Below are positions 1 to 8,562 of a stretch of DNA of 32,026 bases, in pieces. Made by a program: the position numbers and the translations under genes. This DNA is from Clostridiales bacterium (GTDB lineage: Bacteria; Bacillota; Clostridia; Christensenellales; JAISNN01). The notes below the pieces were generated by a model. The model was not told the origin of the DNA. It did no database searches and worked only from the letters and a program-made list of their open reading frames with translations. Position 1 is the stretch's first letter, and the number at the start of each line of letters is the position of its first letter. The stretch covers positions 1 through 32,026 of the forward strand of contig JAISNN010000018.1 in NCBI GenBank assembly GCA_031276195.1, in the 5' to 3' direction.

Positions 1-428
1 TTTCTATTAAGCTTGACTTTTACGCTTTCATACGACTCAAATTCATTGCTGTTTTCCGCGTGTACTTCGAGCAAATATGATACGCTGTCTCCCGCCATAC
101 AATCATATCCTAATACTTCCGTTTCGTCCAAATCTTCATCCGCAATAAAATCATCTTTGCTTGACATAATTTTCATGATGATTACACTTATTCCCAATTT
201 TTCGCAATGATTTACATATCTTCTTAATAGTTTAACATCCAGCATAATTTCAACGTAATCATTTTCATCAAAAGAATTTTGCGCCGACTTCGTTAATTCT
301 TTAGAAACGGGATCATCCTCTTTTTCTAACGGCCAGCTGTGGTAACTCTCCAAACCCCTATAAAAACTACCTGATAAGTCTTCGTTATCAATTAAATCTT
401 TAACAATATATCCGTTATTATAAAGCAT
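1..428 (-). CDS. Unknown protein, N-terminal part (runs off window)
   Basis: An open frame starts at ATG 428-426 and runs without a stop to base 1, so only about the first 142 residues are visible. The start is supported by an AGGAGAGG ribosome binding site 5-12 bases upstream (complement of 434-440 and neighbours). The protein begins MLYNNGYIVKDLIDNEDLSG and is acidic and soluble-looking, with many Asp/Glu/Ser residues, no signal peptide and no membrane segment. A central stretch (VEIMLDVKLLRRYVNHCEKLGI) looks like a strand-helix pair. I do not recognise the family. It follows the membrane-protein gene at 536-1783 on the same strand after a gap of about 107 bases, so the two could be cotranscribed. 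Confidence 0.7.
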   Translation of the reverse strand, partial: MLYNNGYIVKDLIDNEDLSGSFYRGLESYHSWPLEKEDDPVSKELTKSAQNSFDENDYVEIMLDVKLLRRYVNHCEKLGISVIIMKIMSSKDDFIADEDLDETEVLGYDCMAGDSVSYLLEVHAENSNEFESYESVKVKLNR

Positions 429-535
429 AATTTCCTCTCCTTTATTTTTATAGTCAAATTCGGTATACGGCGAAAAACATTTTTCGTTTTTTAATGCGGT
501 TTTTAAATCTCTCCGCGTTAGGCGTTTTTTGTTTT

Positions 536-1783
536 TTAAATATGATTTTCCGCTCTTTCTCCTCCGCTCCCGTTCGCCTTAATCGCCGCCAAATGCGCGT
601 TGATTTTCGCCTCGATCGGTCTCGCTTTTTTTCTGTATGACGGATATGCCGCCAAGACCCACGCGACCGACGTTAACCATACGAAAATAAATCCCGCGCC
701 GGCGGCGGACAAAAACGCCTCCCCTCCGAAAAACGCCGCGGCGGTACAAGCGCAAACCCACGCGGCGGCGACGGTTATTTCGACCGCTTGCGAAACCTTT
801 CGATATTTTTTATTCGCGGCGGCAAGTTCTATATGAAAGCGGAAATATTCGGGATTTTTTTGAAATTCCGCTTCTTGCAGTTTTTGGTATTTAGAACCGC
901 GAAACGATAAAAACACGGTCAAAGCGATAAATAAAACCAAAAAAACCGCCGCGCATACGGCAAGGGGCGTAAAATTGCCCTTTTCCGCTTCGCTCCCGAA
1001 AAGGAAAAGACCGACGACCGCAAAAACGCCCAAAACTCCTCCGCCCGCGACCGTATATATCGACATAGCCGTAACTTTTTTTTGAATTTCACGGTTCGGA
1101 TAGAGATAGTCCGTCATTTTTTGCGAATCCGTCATATCGAAAATTTTCAACTTTTTTTTGCTTATCTCCTCTTTGGTCAGCCCGTCGCGCGCGTATTGAA
1201 AATTCCGCAAAAATTCTATCTCACCCATACTTTCCTTGACGAATTTCATCCGGGAAAACGTGTTCTTAAAGGACGCGCATATAGTCGTTCCCGCAAACAC
1301 AGCCGCGAAAACAAGAATTCCGACGAGCGCCGCGCCGCCGCCGCCCTCGAACGCGGACGGAACTAACGCGCCGGCAATTATAGCGGCAAGTATCTCCGCG
1401 GCGCAAATCCCGGCGGCGATAAAGACGGTTTTGAGTTCTTTTTGGCGGTGTTCGCGGTATTTTTTCGTCATGGCGAGAAATACGCGGTCGTTTTCGTCGG
1501 AGGGGTCGAGTATGGTTTCCTGCGCGTCCGTAAGACGCTTAAAATAGATCGGAAAAAAAATGAAATAACCGGCGGCGGCGACAGAAAACAGCGTTTCAAC
1601 AAGGGCAATCAAGACGAGCGAAACCAAATTTCCGCTTTCAAGGGCGGACAAAAGTCCGCCGACCGTAGCCATACATAAAAAGAATACGGTCCAAAAAATG
1701 TAATTTTTTAGTTTGACCATTTTTTTGACAAGCGCGCTTTTCGCCTTGTCCTTTATCAAAAGGGTGTAATCGAATGTGTTCAT
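536..1783 (-). CDS. Eight-TM membrane protein of unknown function, possible internal duplication
   Basis: A 415-residue protein with four hydrophobic hairpins, about eight transmembrane helices, near residues 27-75, 118-170, 240-300 and 335-385. They are separated by charged cytosolic-looking segments. The layout repeats: two TM pairs separated by a charged helical segment (FKRLTDAQETIL ... KYREHRQKELK) are followed by two more pairs separated by a similar segment (KYQKLQEAEFQKN ... KKYRKVSQAVE). This suggests duplication of a four-TM module. There is no ATPase, protease or transporter signature I can name. The start at 1783 has GGAG about 11 bases upstream. Function is unassigned. The gene sits between an unknown gene and lipoprotein genes, so an envelope role is only a guess. 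Confidence 0.75.
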   Translation of the reverse strand: MNTFDYTLLIKDKAKSALVKKMVKLKNYIFWTVFFLCMATVGGLLSALESGNLVSLVLIALVETLFSVAAAGYFIFFPIYFKRLTDAQETILDPSDENDRVFLAMTKKYREHRQKELKTVFIAAGICAAEILAAIIAGALVPSAFEGGGGAALVGILVFAAVFAGTTICASFKNTFSRMKFVKESMGEIEFLRNFQYARDGLTKEEISKKKLKIFDMTDSQKMTDYLYPNREIQKKVTAMSIYTVAGGGVLGVFAVVGLFLFGSEAEKGNFTPLAVCAAVFLVLFIALTVFLSFRGSKYQKLQEAEFQKNPEYFRFHIELAAANKKYRKVSQAVEITVAAAWVCACTAAAFFGGEAFLSAAGAGFIFVWLTSVAWVLAAYPSYRKKARPIEAKINAHLAAIKANGSGGERAENHI

Positions 1784-1992
1784 AAGCGTATTACTCCGTT
1801 TTTTAAAAAAAAGTTTTTTTGCTTTCGGGTGTTTTAATATTTTTGCGTTTTGACGTTCTGCGTTTTGTATTTTATTTTTAAGAATTTTTTAGTATTTTGC
1901 TTTCGGACATTTTAGTATTTCGTTTTTTCTTTTATCGCTTCGGAATTTGGTATTTTCATATTTTCTATTTCTTTTTCGGCGTTTTGATATTT

Positions 1993-2014
1993 AGAACCTA
2001 TAAAGACAGGTTCT
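1993..2014 (-). terminator. Possible stem-loop downstream of lipoprotein gene
   Basis: AGAACCT (1993-1999) and AGGTTCT (2008-2014) form a 7-bp stem with an 8-base loop, 12 bases past the stop of the 2026-2685 gene. The tail on the minus strand (AAATATC) has few U residues, so this is a weak terminator or processing hairpin. The rest of 1784-1990 is T-rich low-complexity DNA with repeated TTTTAGTATTT-like words. Confidence 0.4.
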
Positions 2015-2025
2015 TTAATTATAAC

Positions 2026-2685
2026 CTATCTATAAAGACGAATTCTGCCGTCATCCAATAACTCGTACTTTACGCTTGCTTCCTGTGCGTTCTTATAATA
2101 GTTTCCTTCAAAAAAAACGTACTTTTCCTCCTCGGTATCGAACATAACTACGCCTACAAAAAACTTGATAGTCCCCCTAACTTCAATAAAAAGGCTCTCG
2201 GGCACGGTTAGCTTCTCGCTGTGGTTAAAAGTAAATTTGCTGCTGAAGCCTATTACCTTTTCCGTTACGCTGTAAGCCTCCGAATTAAACTCCTCTATCG
2301 AAATCTCTTTTATAAGGTTAAAGTTTTCGATATTCCGATAATCCTCGAAACTTGAAAAAACGTCCGCGTATCCCAAATATACGCCTATACATATTTGCTC
2401 ATACCTCTCGCTCGGCAAAGGAATAAAGCGACTGTCTTTTTGCGAAAATATCGGAAATTCCGTTCCGTAAAAAAACTCTAAGGTTACGTCGTCCACGCTA
2501 AACTCGGATTTGTCGCTTTTAATCGCGACGGTAATACCTCTCTTTAACAAATACTGATCACGCACAAACCCTATTTCAAATCCTTTGTCTTCTTCCTTAA
2601 ACAACCACCAACATCCCGTCAACATAGTCGCGGAAACGACCGCGAGCAACATCAAAGCAATCGCCAACGATATCTTCTTTTTCAT
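2026..2685 (-). CDS. Putative lipoprotein, paralogue A
   Basis: A 219-residue protein with a classical type II signal peptide: MKKK, then a hydrophobic core, then the lipobox LTGC with the modified Cys at residue 25. After processing it should be anchored to the outer face of the membrane. The mature part starts WWLFKEED and is an acidic, beta-rich-looking domain that I do not recognise. It shares scattered blocks with the next gene: DDVTLEFFYG versus DDITLDFYYG, then an F-DYRNIE/F-DYKNIE block, I-EFNSEAYSV versus L-EFNSSSYAI, and a C-terminal strand ending in LDDGR versus LDDNK. The start has AGGAGAGG upstream. The two genes are tandem paralogues separated by 83 bp and probably cotranscribed. 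Function is unknown. Confidence 0.8.
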   Translation of the reverse strand: MKKKISLAIALMLLAVVSATMLTGCWWLFKEEDKGFEIGFVRDQYLLKRGITVAIKSDKSEFSVDDVTLEFFYGTEFPIFSQKDSRFIPLPSERYEQICIGVYLGYADVFSSFEDYRNIENFNLIKEISIEEFNSEAYSVTEKVIGFSSKFTFNHSEKLTVPESLFIEVRGTIKFFVGVVMFDTEEEKYVFFEGNYYKNAQEASVKYELLDDGRIRLYR

Positions 2686-2703
2686 TTCCTAACCTCTCCT
2701 TTT
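2591..2703. repeat. Direct repeat copy 1: lipoprotein 5-prime cassette (RBS plus signal peptide)
   Basis: This 113-bp block matches 3337-3449 with about four mismatches, only one of them inside the 95 coding bases. It covers the ribosome binding site, the signal peptide and the first mature residues. Similarity drops sharply beyond 2590. Confidence 0.9.
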
Positions 2704-2768
2704 GCGGCTTAATTTCTATCTACCCGCATTTTTTATTTTCAATTACGTCCCCGTTTCTTTCTCCTTAT

Positions 2769-3431
2769 TTATATTGATTTATCCGAGAGTTGTACTTTGT
2801 TATCATCCAAAACTTTGTTGTAAATACGAACGGTATTTTCGTTATGAGTGAAAGTAGTAGATCCACTTGTTTTATAATCAAATTCATATTTATTTTCCTG
2901 TTTATCAAATATAACAATTTGAACGGTAAAGTAAAAATAATCGCGTATCGAGTCTTCTATAATCTCACGGGGAACCGTTATTTGCTCGCTGTGAGCAAAG
3001 TGTTTTGGTGTGACATATTTTATTGCGTAACTGCTAGAATTAAATTCGTCAAGCGGAATATCTTTTACGAAATAAAAGCCTTCTATATTTTTATAGTCGT
3101 CAAAATTTCCCGCCCTAAGGCTACCTATATATCCACCTTTTATAAAATACACCGCAATAAAATATTTTTTCTTATCCGAATCTGACGGTCCGCTATTTCT
3201 ACCGCGCCAAAGTCCGTAATAAAAGTCCAAGGTTATGTCGTCCAAATCAAATTCGGTATTCTCGCTCTTTGCTCCGGCGACGATATTGCCGAGATAGTTC
3301 GGATGGCGAAATCCCGCTTCTAATCCCGTTTTCTCTTCTTCCTTAAATAACCACCAACATCCCGTCAACATAGTCGCGGAAACGACCGCGAGCAACATCA
3401 AAGCAATCGCCAACGATATCTTCTTTTTCAT
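2769..3431 (-). CDS. Putative lipoprotein, paralogue B
   Basis: A 220-residue paralogue of the preceding entry. The signal peptide and first mature residues (through WWLFKEE) are identical in protein and virtually identical in DNA, with the lipobox Cys at residue 25. The mature domain has diverged strongly, retaining only motif-level similarity (LDDITLDFYYG, FDDYKNIEGF, LDEFNSSSYAI). It should be membrane-anchored on the outside. The ribosome binding site AGGAGAGG, 7 bases before the ATG, is also shared with the sister gene. It lies downstream of the GH16 gene on the same strand, so it could belong to a surface or carbohydrate-related locus, but nothing in the protein shows its ligand. Confidence 0.8.
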   Translation of the reverse strand: MKKKISLAIALMLLAVVSATMLTGCWWLFKEEEKTGLEAGFRHPNYLGNIVAGAKSENTEFDLDDITLDFYYGLWRGRNSGPSDSDKKKYFIAVYFIKGGYIGSLRAGNFDDYKNIEGFYFVKDIPLDEFNSSSYAIKYVTPKHFAHSEQITVPREIIEDSIRDYFYFTVQIVIFDKQENKYEFDYKTSGSTTFTHNENTVRIYNKVLDDNKVQLSDKSI

Positions 3432-3449
3432 TTTTAAACCTCTCCTTTT
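3337..3449. repeat. Direct repeat copy 2: lipoprotein 5-prime cassette
   Basis: The partner of 2591-2703, at an exact offset of 746 bp. The near-identity of DNA here against strong divergence in the mature-protein coding part argues for recent gene conversion, or for module shuffling onto a common secretion cassette. Confidence 0.9.
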
Positions 3450-3479
3450 AAAAGTTTTAACGTTTAGTTTCCCGTCGTT

Positions 3480-3572
3480 CGGTACAACGACTAATCCCCG
3501 ACCGCTAACCGCTAATAAATAATCACCGCCGCTATCCGCCGATCACCGGCCGCCGGCCGCTAATCACTGACT
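3480..3572 (+). repeat. CTAACCG-type degenerate intergenic repeat, locus 1
   Basis: Low-complexity DNA built from words such as ACCGCTAACCGCTAAT, ATCACCG and GCCGGCCGCTAATCAC. It fills the gap between the GH16 stop and the lipoprotein start. The same style of sequence recurs at 9722-9850, 26375-26690 and 27786-27888, always reading CTAACCG on the plus strand. Confidence 0.7.
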
Positions 3573-3578
3573 CCCCCT

Positions 3579-4622
3579 CTAATTCGCGTTGCTTATCGGT
3601 CCTTTATAATACGAATCGGGCTTTTCGTATTTCGCAAAATTTTTGTTTTGATAGACTTTTACATAGTCTACATAAAAAGCGTAATCGGTTTTCGTCTTGT
3701 CGAACAAGCCGATTTTGCGCGCGTGAGGTCCCCAACCGTCGCCCTCGTCAACCTCGACCGTGAGCCGTAAAAATTCCTTAACCTTAGAAACGCCGCCCGC
3801 GTTCGTAATCCACGAAACGGTATCGTCGATATAAAAGACGTAATATTCGGGCGTCCATTTGAGCGCGAATTTGTGATATTCGCCGTAGAGATTCTTTCCC
3901 GCGTCAAAAATGTTGTCCGCCACTCCGCTCAAAGCGTTTGAGTAGCCGTTCCAAAGAAGGGCGTTGCCGTGGAGCGTCGGGTCTTTTACGAACGCGCTCT
4001 CATAGATATCGATCTCCGTTCCGTCCGCGCCGCGGTTGAACAACTTGCGCTGATTCGACGATTGCAGCCAAAAGGCGGACCAAATCCCCTCGCCCTCCGG
4101 GAATTTTACGGACGTTTCAAAATACCCGAAAGCCTGCCCGAACAGCAATTCGTCGTGATTGCCTTTGGTTACGTCGGGGTCGGAAGAGTCCGCGTTTTCG
4201 ACTATTTTCCGCGTTTCTATACCGCCCGTAAAAATCCCTTCCGAAACGCAAACCCCGTCCGGACAGATGTGATCGGTCAAGTATTGCGCGCGGATTACGA
4301 CCTTTCCGTCCTCGACGGATACCATCGACGGACACCACCACGACGTATCCGCGGCGGTCGCGCCCCGTTTTCTCACGCCGTGCGGCGACGTAGTCCAAAT
4401 TTCGCCGTTTAGCCTATCGCCCTCGAATTCGTCGATAAAAACGGCGTACCAGCCCTCGTCGTTCGCGTTCCCGATTCCGAAACCCGCGGTTTCAAAATCC
4501 GGCGGCGACGCGTCCGCTTTTGCCGGATCGAAACGAAAAATAAAATATCCCGCGATCGAAAACCCGACGCAAACGAGAAGTACGGATGCAACGACAATAA
4601 AAACCTTTTTTTTCTTAGACAT
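3579..4622 (-). CDS. Glycoside hydrolase family 16 (beta-glucanase/laminarinase-like), membrane-anchored or secreted
   Basis: A 347-residue protein. Residues 7-30 form a single hydrophobic helix after MSKKKK (signal anchor or signal peptide; no lipobox seen). The rest is a GH16 jelly-roll: an early VFIDEFEGDRLNGEIW block (typical DEF...D..W entry), FGYFETSVKFPEGEGIWSAFWL, and the catalytic motif EIDIYE at residues 203-208. By family knowledge E203 is the nucleophile, D205 the assisting Asp and E208 the acid/base. The ExDxxE form is the beta-bulge type found in laminarinase-like members. YYVFYIDD and a C-terminal FYVDYVKVYQ strand complete the fold. The likely role is extracellular endo-cleavage of a beta-glucan or galactan; the exact substrate cannot be read from the sequence. 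The start has AAGG/GGGAG upstream. It has its own promoter (4733-4762). Confidence 0.9.
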   Translation of the reverse strand: MSKKKKVFIVVASVLLVCVGFSIAGYFIFRFDPAKADASPPDFETAGFGIGNANDEGWYAVFIDEFEGDRLNGEIWTTSPHGVRKRGATAADTSWWCPSMVSVEDGKVVIRAQYLTDHICPDGVCVSEGIFTGGIETRKIVENADSSDPDVTKGNHDELLFGQAFGYFETSVKFPEGEGIWSAFWLQSSNQRKLFNRGADGTEIDIYESAFVKDPTLHGNALLWNGYSNALSGVADNIFDAGKNLYGEYHKFALKWTPEYYVFYIDDTVSWITNAGGVSKVKEFLRLTVEVDEGDGWGPHARKIGLFDKTKTDYAFYVDYVKVYQNKNFAKYEKPDSYYKGPISNAN

Positions 4623-4732
4623 ATAAACCTTATCTCCCTTTTAAAAAATCAGTTCCGTTATTTTTTATTCTTAAATCCGAATTCTTGTACCGTTTTACTT
4701 TTTCACTTTCAAAACGATATCGTCTTTTATTT

Positions 4733-4762
4733 ATTATATCACAATACGCCGCGCAATGTCAA
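4733..4762 (-). promoter_or_regulatory. Sigma-A-type promoter for the GH16 gene
   Basis: On the minus strand TTGACA (4757-4762) is followed after 18 bases by TATAAT (4733-4738). The predicted start lies about 100 bases upstream of the GH16 ATG. Both hexamers are perfect consensus. Confidence 0.85.
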
Positions 4763-4768
4763 TAATAG

Positions 4769-4792
4769 TTTTTAAACCCGCCGGTTTAAAAA
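4769..4792. promoter_or_regulatory. Perfect palindrome just upstream of the GH16 promoter, candidate operator
   Basis: TTTTTAAACC (4769-4778) and GGTTTAAAAA (4783-4792) are exact inverted repeats around a 4-base centre. The palindrome lies 6 bp upstream of the -35 hexamer. There is no T-tract suited to termination, so an activator or repressor site is more likely; the AACC...GGTT core is reminiscent of sugar regulators, but that is inference. Confidence 0.55.
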
Positions 4793-4819
4793 TTAAAAAA
4801 AACAAAATATCCGCTTAAA

Positions 4820-4847
4820 AAAAAGAGAACCTTTTGGTTCTCTTTTT
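4820..4847 (-). terminator. Strong (bidirectional-looking) intrinsic terminator after the ABC operon
   Basis: AGAGAACC (4824-4831), loop TTTT, GGTTCTCT (4836-4843), flanked by A and T runs on both sides, so it works in either direction. It lies about 170 bases past the stop at 5015 and is the natural end of the 9.4-5.0 kb transcript. Confidence 0.85.
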
Positions 4848-4923
4848 GATTGCCTTAATAATATCGGTTAAACTTTTAAATCAAACATATATTCCGTTAA
4901 AATTTTTGATGGTTCTAAATTTC

Positions 4924-4961
4924 CGTGATAAAAAGCGTTACCTACCGCTTTATTTATCACG
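4924..4961. other. Inverted repeat in the 3-prime UTR of the ABC operon
   Basis: CGTGATAAA (4924-4932) pairs with TTTATCACG (4953-4961). An inner AAGC/GCTT helix is separated by a small bulge. It stands between the ABC stop codon and the terminator. No T-tract follows, so it could be an mRNA-stabilising stem. The rest of 4848-5014 shows no gene. Confidence 0.45.
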
Positions 4962-5014
4962 AATTTTCAAAATCCCAAAATTTTTTGCGTTTATCTTAAC
5001 GCTCTAAATAATCT

Positions 5015-6760
5015 TTATGCCTTTCCCGAAATCCGCCAGCCTTCGCTCTCGCGCCGGATATTGACCATTTTAGCGTAAAGCCCGTTTTTGCTCATCAATT
5101 CGCGGTGATTGCCCTCTTCCGCGATTCTGCCGCCGTCCATCACCAAAATCTTATCCGCGTCCGCGACGGTTTTCAAGCGGTGGGCGACAATGATGACCGT
5201 CCGCCCCTTGGCGAGTCCGTTTATCGCCGCACGGATCAGCGTTTCGTTTTCCGTGTCGAGGCTGCTCGTCGCTTCGTCGAGAAGTACAACGGGCGCGTCT
5301 TTCAAAAGAGCGCGCGCAATCGAAATTCTCTGGCGTTCGCCCCCGGACAGCGTGCAGCCGTTCTCGCCGATCACGGTTTTATATCCTTCCGGCATTTTTA
5401 AGATAAATTCGTCGCAATGCGCGTCTTCCGCCGCCTTTTTTACCTCCCGGTCGGACGCGTCTTTTTTTCCGATCCGTATATTGTTTTCGACCGTATCGTT
5501 AAAAAGCACCACGTCTTGAAATACGAACGACATATAACTCATAAGTCTTTCGGGATCCACCTCCTTGATATTCTTGCCGCCTATGAATATATCGCCGCCG
5601 CTCACGTCCCAAAACCGCGCGATAAGTCTTGTCAGCGTACTCTTGCCGCTCCCCGACGGACCGACCAGCGCGGTGATCGAGTTTTCGGGAATGATAACGC
5701 TTATATTTTTTATGACCTCCTCTTTGTTATACGCGAACGTAACGTTTTTCAATTCCACGACGCCGTTTGCGATTTCGGCGTTTTCGTCGCCCGTCATAAT
5801 CGGCTCGCCGTTCAATTTTTTTATACGTTTAACGGCGATCATAAAATAGAATAATTCCGGAAGCATAGTCAAAACGACGATCATAGGCGCGTAAATTTTC
5901 ACGCTGATTACGGTGAAAAGTAAAAAGTCCGACGCGCTCAAATCTCCGCGCGCAAGCAATCCCGCGCCCGTCAAAACGACGATACCCGTTCCGATTCGCA
6001 GCAGCATAACCGAAATCGTGACAAAAACCCCCGCCGCCGCCTCGAAGGTTACCGCGTTCTTTTTGACCTCCGAAAATGCGCGTTCCAAGGACGTGAATTT
6101 TCCGCCGCCCAACCCGTGCGCTTTGATGACTTTGATCCCGTCTAAATATTCCTGCGTTTGATCGGAAGCCGCAAGTTTTGCCGCGTCGGTCTTTTTCCCT
6201 AATTTGCTTTGCAATCCGCGTCCCAAAAACAGTACGCCGAACGAAAGGGGCAATACGCAAAACGTCGCGAGAGCCATACGCGCGTTATACGCGCAAAGTG
6301 CGATCGTTATGAGAACGGCGGTTATGATATTCGCGGCGAGTTCGGGTATGACGTGGCTCATAACGTGTTCGACGGACTCGCAGTCGCTCATCATATTTCC
6401 GGACAGTTCCGACAAATCTTTTCCGTTGAAAAAACTGAGCGGCAATTTCCTCATACGTTCGGCGACGGATACGCGCATATTCACGCTTTCGCCGTACGCC
6501 GTCGTATAGGTTTTCCCGTATTGAAAGGTATACGACGCGAAATAAAGCCCGGCCGTCAAAAGCCCGAATCCGCCGTATAACCACAGCGCGTTTTTATCCA
6601 ACGCGTTTCCGCTTGTCAGCGGAGCGGTCAATACGTTGAAAATTTGAAAAATGACCGCGAACGTCATAAATGAAATCATATTCGTAACGACGCAAGAAAT
6701 AATTCCCGCCGTCAAATCGCGGCTTCCCTTATCGGTTAGGTTCAGCATTTTTTTAAACAT
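5015..6760 (-). CDS. ABC exporter-fold transporter, half 2 (TMD-NBD fusion)
   Basis: A 581-residue type IV (exporter-fold) ABC half-transporter: about six TM helices in residues 15-310, then a nucleotide-binding domain. Walker A GPSGSGKS is near residues 367-374, the signature is LSGGERQR, Walker B runs into VVLLDEATSSLD, and the switch His is in IVAHRLKT. All catalytic residues are present. I start it at ATG 6760 (MFKKMLNLTD), not at an upstream in-frame codon. This ATG overlaps the stop of the preceding gene (TAATG) and is preceded by GGAGG at good spacing, which implies translational coupling and a 1:1 heterodimer with the 6760-8562 product. The substrate cannot be read directly; see the partner gene for the iron/siderophore hint. 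Confidence 0.93.
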   Translation of the reverse strand: MFKKMLNLTDKGSRDLTAGIISCVVTNMISFMTFAVIFQIFNVLTAPLTSGNALDKNALWLYGGFGLLTAGLYFASYTFQYGKTYTTAYGESVNMRVSVAERMRKLPLSFFNGKDLSELSGNMMSDCESVEHVMSHVIPELAANIITAVLITIALCAYNARMALATFCVLPLSFGVLFLGRGLQSKLGKKTDAAKLAASDQTQEYLDGIKVIKAHGLGGGKFTSLERAFSEVKKNAVTFEAAAGVFVTISVMLLRIGTGIVVLTGAGLLARGDLSASDFLLFTVISVKIYAPMIVVLTMLPELFYFMIAVKRIKKLNGEPIMTGDENAEIANGVVELKNVTFAYNKEEVIKNISVIIPENSITALVGPSGSGKSTLTRLIARFWDVSGGDIFIGGKNIKEVDPERLMSYMSFVFQDVVLFNDTVENNIRIGKKDASDREVKKAAEDAHCDEFILKMPEGYKTVIGENGCTLSGGERQRISIARALLKDAPVVLLDEATSSLDTENETLIRAAINGLAKGRTVIIVAHRLKTVADADKILVMDGGRIAEEGNHRELMSKNGLYAKMVNIRRESEGWRISGKA

Positions 6761-8562
6761 TATTCGTTTCCTCCGTTTTCGGTTTTTATAGGATCCGCGC
6801 CGCCGTTGTATTTCTCCCAAAGATTCTTATACGCTCCGCCGTTTTTGAGCAATTCGCCGTGCTTGCCCCGTTCAGAGACGCGCCCGTCCGCTATCACGAC
6901 GATTTTATCCGCGTTGACGACGGTCGACAGTCTGTGGGCGATGATTATGACGGTTTTGTCCTTCATAAGTTCGTTCAGCGCGGTTTGAATTTTTTGTTCG
7001 TTTTCGGGGTCGGCGAACGCCGTCGCCTCGTCCAATACGATTATAGGCGCGTTTTTCAAAATCGCGCGGGCGATGGCGACGCGCTGTTTTTCTCCGCCCG
7101 ATAGCCGGTTGTCCTTTCCTATGACGGTATCGTAGCCGTTCGGGAGTTTTTCGATAAATTCGTGCGCTTGCGCCGCGCGCGCGGCTTTGATTATATCCTC
7201 ACGCGACGCGTTTTTGTTCCCCGCCGCGATATTTTCCGCGACCGTCTGCTTGAATAAAAACACGTCCTGAAACACGAAGCTCACTATGCTCATAAGATAT
7301 TCCTCGCTCATATCGCGTATATCCGCCCCTCCGATTTTGACGTTTCCGCCGCTCGGGTCGTAGAAGCGCGGAATCAAACTCGCCAGCGTACTTTTCCCTC
7401 CGCCCGACGGTCCGACGAGCGCGGTGATCCGCCCTTGCTCCGCCGTGAAAGAGGCGTTCGATATCGTGAGATTTTCTTTTCCGTCGCCGTAAGAGAAGGA
7501 CACGTCGTCAAATTCGACCGTAAATCCGTCCGCCGTTTTGGGATTTTTCGCGATCGGGAGCGGTTGTACGGCGAATATTTTGTCCATACGCTCCACGCCG
7601 TCGGCGATTTGCCCGCCTTTTTGCGAAACGTACAAAATTTTCATAAAAGGCATTGTGAGCGACAGAGAGAATATGATATAAAATATCACGGTGAGCGCAA
7701 AATCTGGATAGTTTTCCGCCGAACCGCTCAACAAAACCGCGGCGGGAACAATGAAAAGATACACCGAGTTTATGACCGTTACAAACAACGCGTAAGGCAC
7801 GCGGAAAGTTTTCGTATAGCCGGTAACGAATTCGCCGTAAGCCTTGATCGTCGAATAAAATCTGCGGAAAGAAAAAATCGTCCCGTTAAACGCTTTGACG
7901 ACCGAAACACCGCGCACGTATTCCACCGCCGCGTTGTTCATTTCTTCTAACGACGTCTGATATTTTTTTATAAAATACGCCGATTTGCCGCCGCCGACAG
8001 CCGCCGCTTGAACGCCGTAAGCGAGTATTATCGGAACAAGACTCGCCAGCCCGAACCGCCAATCGAATACGAAAAGCATCGCGAGCGCGATCACGGGCGC
8101 GGCGAAACTGCCGACGATATCTGGGAGTTGATGCGCGATAAAGCCCTCCAACTCCTCTATATTCTTATCGGATGTTTTTCTCAGCTTGCCCGTGGAATTT
8201 TGCGTGTGAAAACCCATAGGCAAAGCCGCCAAGTGCCTCGCGAAGTCCAATTTCAGCGCGTATATGGTCTCAAACGCCGCGACATGAGAGCACATCAACG
8301 CGGCGTAATTCAAGACGACGCAACCCATCGCGCTCCCGCCGGCAAGCCAGCCCAAACCGACGACGTAAGAGGCATCCATTCCGCTCAAATCGTTTATGTT
8401 CAAAAGAAGTTCTTTGACGATAAAATAAATCGCGGCATACGGAACGAACGAAACCGCCGTCGAAATCAACGACAACGCGCTCGCCGCAAACGTCAATCCC
8501 TTTTTCGTAAATGCAAGTTCCATAAGCCGCGCCATACCTTTTTTGCTCTCTTTTTGTTCCAT
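6760..8562 (-). CDS. ABC exporter-fold transporter, half 1 (IrtAB/YbtPQ-like by motif)
   Basis: A 600-residue half-transporter with N-terminal TM domain (about six helices in residues 22-320) and C-terminal NBD: Walker A GPSGGGKS (384-391), signature LSGGE (487-491), Walker B with D511-E512, and H-loop IIAHRLST. The sequence after Walker B reads DEATAFADPENE, a wording I associate with siderophore/metal-type ABC exporter-fold pairs (IrtAB, YbtPQ) rather than drug exporters, which usually have DEATSALD. That link is family memory, not a search result. AAGGAG lies 7 bases before the ATG. The gene begins 81 bp after the ZIP stop with no terminator between, so a ZIP-ABC-ABC operon under metal control is plausible. 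Confidence 0.9.
   Translation of the reverse strand: MEQKESKKGMARLMELAFTKKGLTFAASALSLISTAVSFVPYAAIYFIVKELLLNINDLSGMDASYVVGLGWLAGGSAMGCVVLNYAALMCSHVAAFETIYALKLDFARHLAALPMGFHTQNSTGKLRKTSDKNIEELEGFIAHQLPDIVGSFAAPVIALAMLFVFDWRFGLASLVPIILAYGVQAAAVGGGKSAYFIKKYQTSLEEMNNAAVEYVRGVSVVKAFNGTIFSFRRFYSTIKAYGEFVTGYTKTFRVPYALFVTVINSVYLFIVPAAVLLSGSAENYPDFALTVIFYIIFSLSLTMPFMKILYVSQKGGQIADGVERMDKIFAVQPLPIAKNPKTADGFTVEFDDVSFSYGDGKENLTISNASFTAEQGRITALVGPSGGGKSTLASLIPRFYDPSGGNVKIGGADIRDMSEEYLMSIVSFVFQDVFLFKQTVAENIAAGNKNASREDIIKAARAAQAHEFIEKLPNGYDTVIGKDNRLSGGEKQRVAIARAILKNAPIIVLDEATAFADPENEQKIQTALNELMKDKTVIIIAHRLSTVVNADKIVVIADGRVSERGKHGELLKNGGAYKNLWEKYNGGADPIKTENGGNE

Noticed and set aside
13-210. Plus-strand open frame at the left edge
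   Set aside because: It is antisense to the well-supported minus-strand frame 1-428, which has a strong ribosome site.
6761-6820. Upstream in-frame start for the second ABC gene
   Set aside because: It would overlap the preceding gene by 60 bases and lacks the GGAGG and TAATG coupling seen at 6760.
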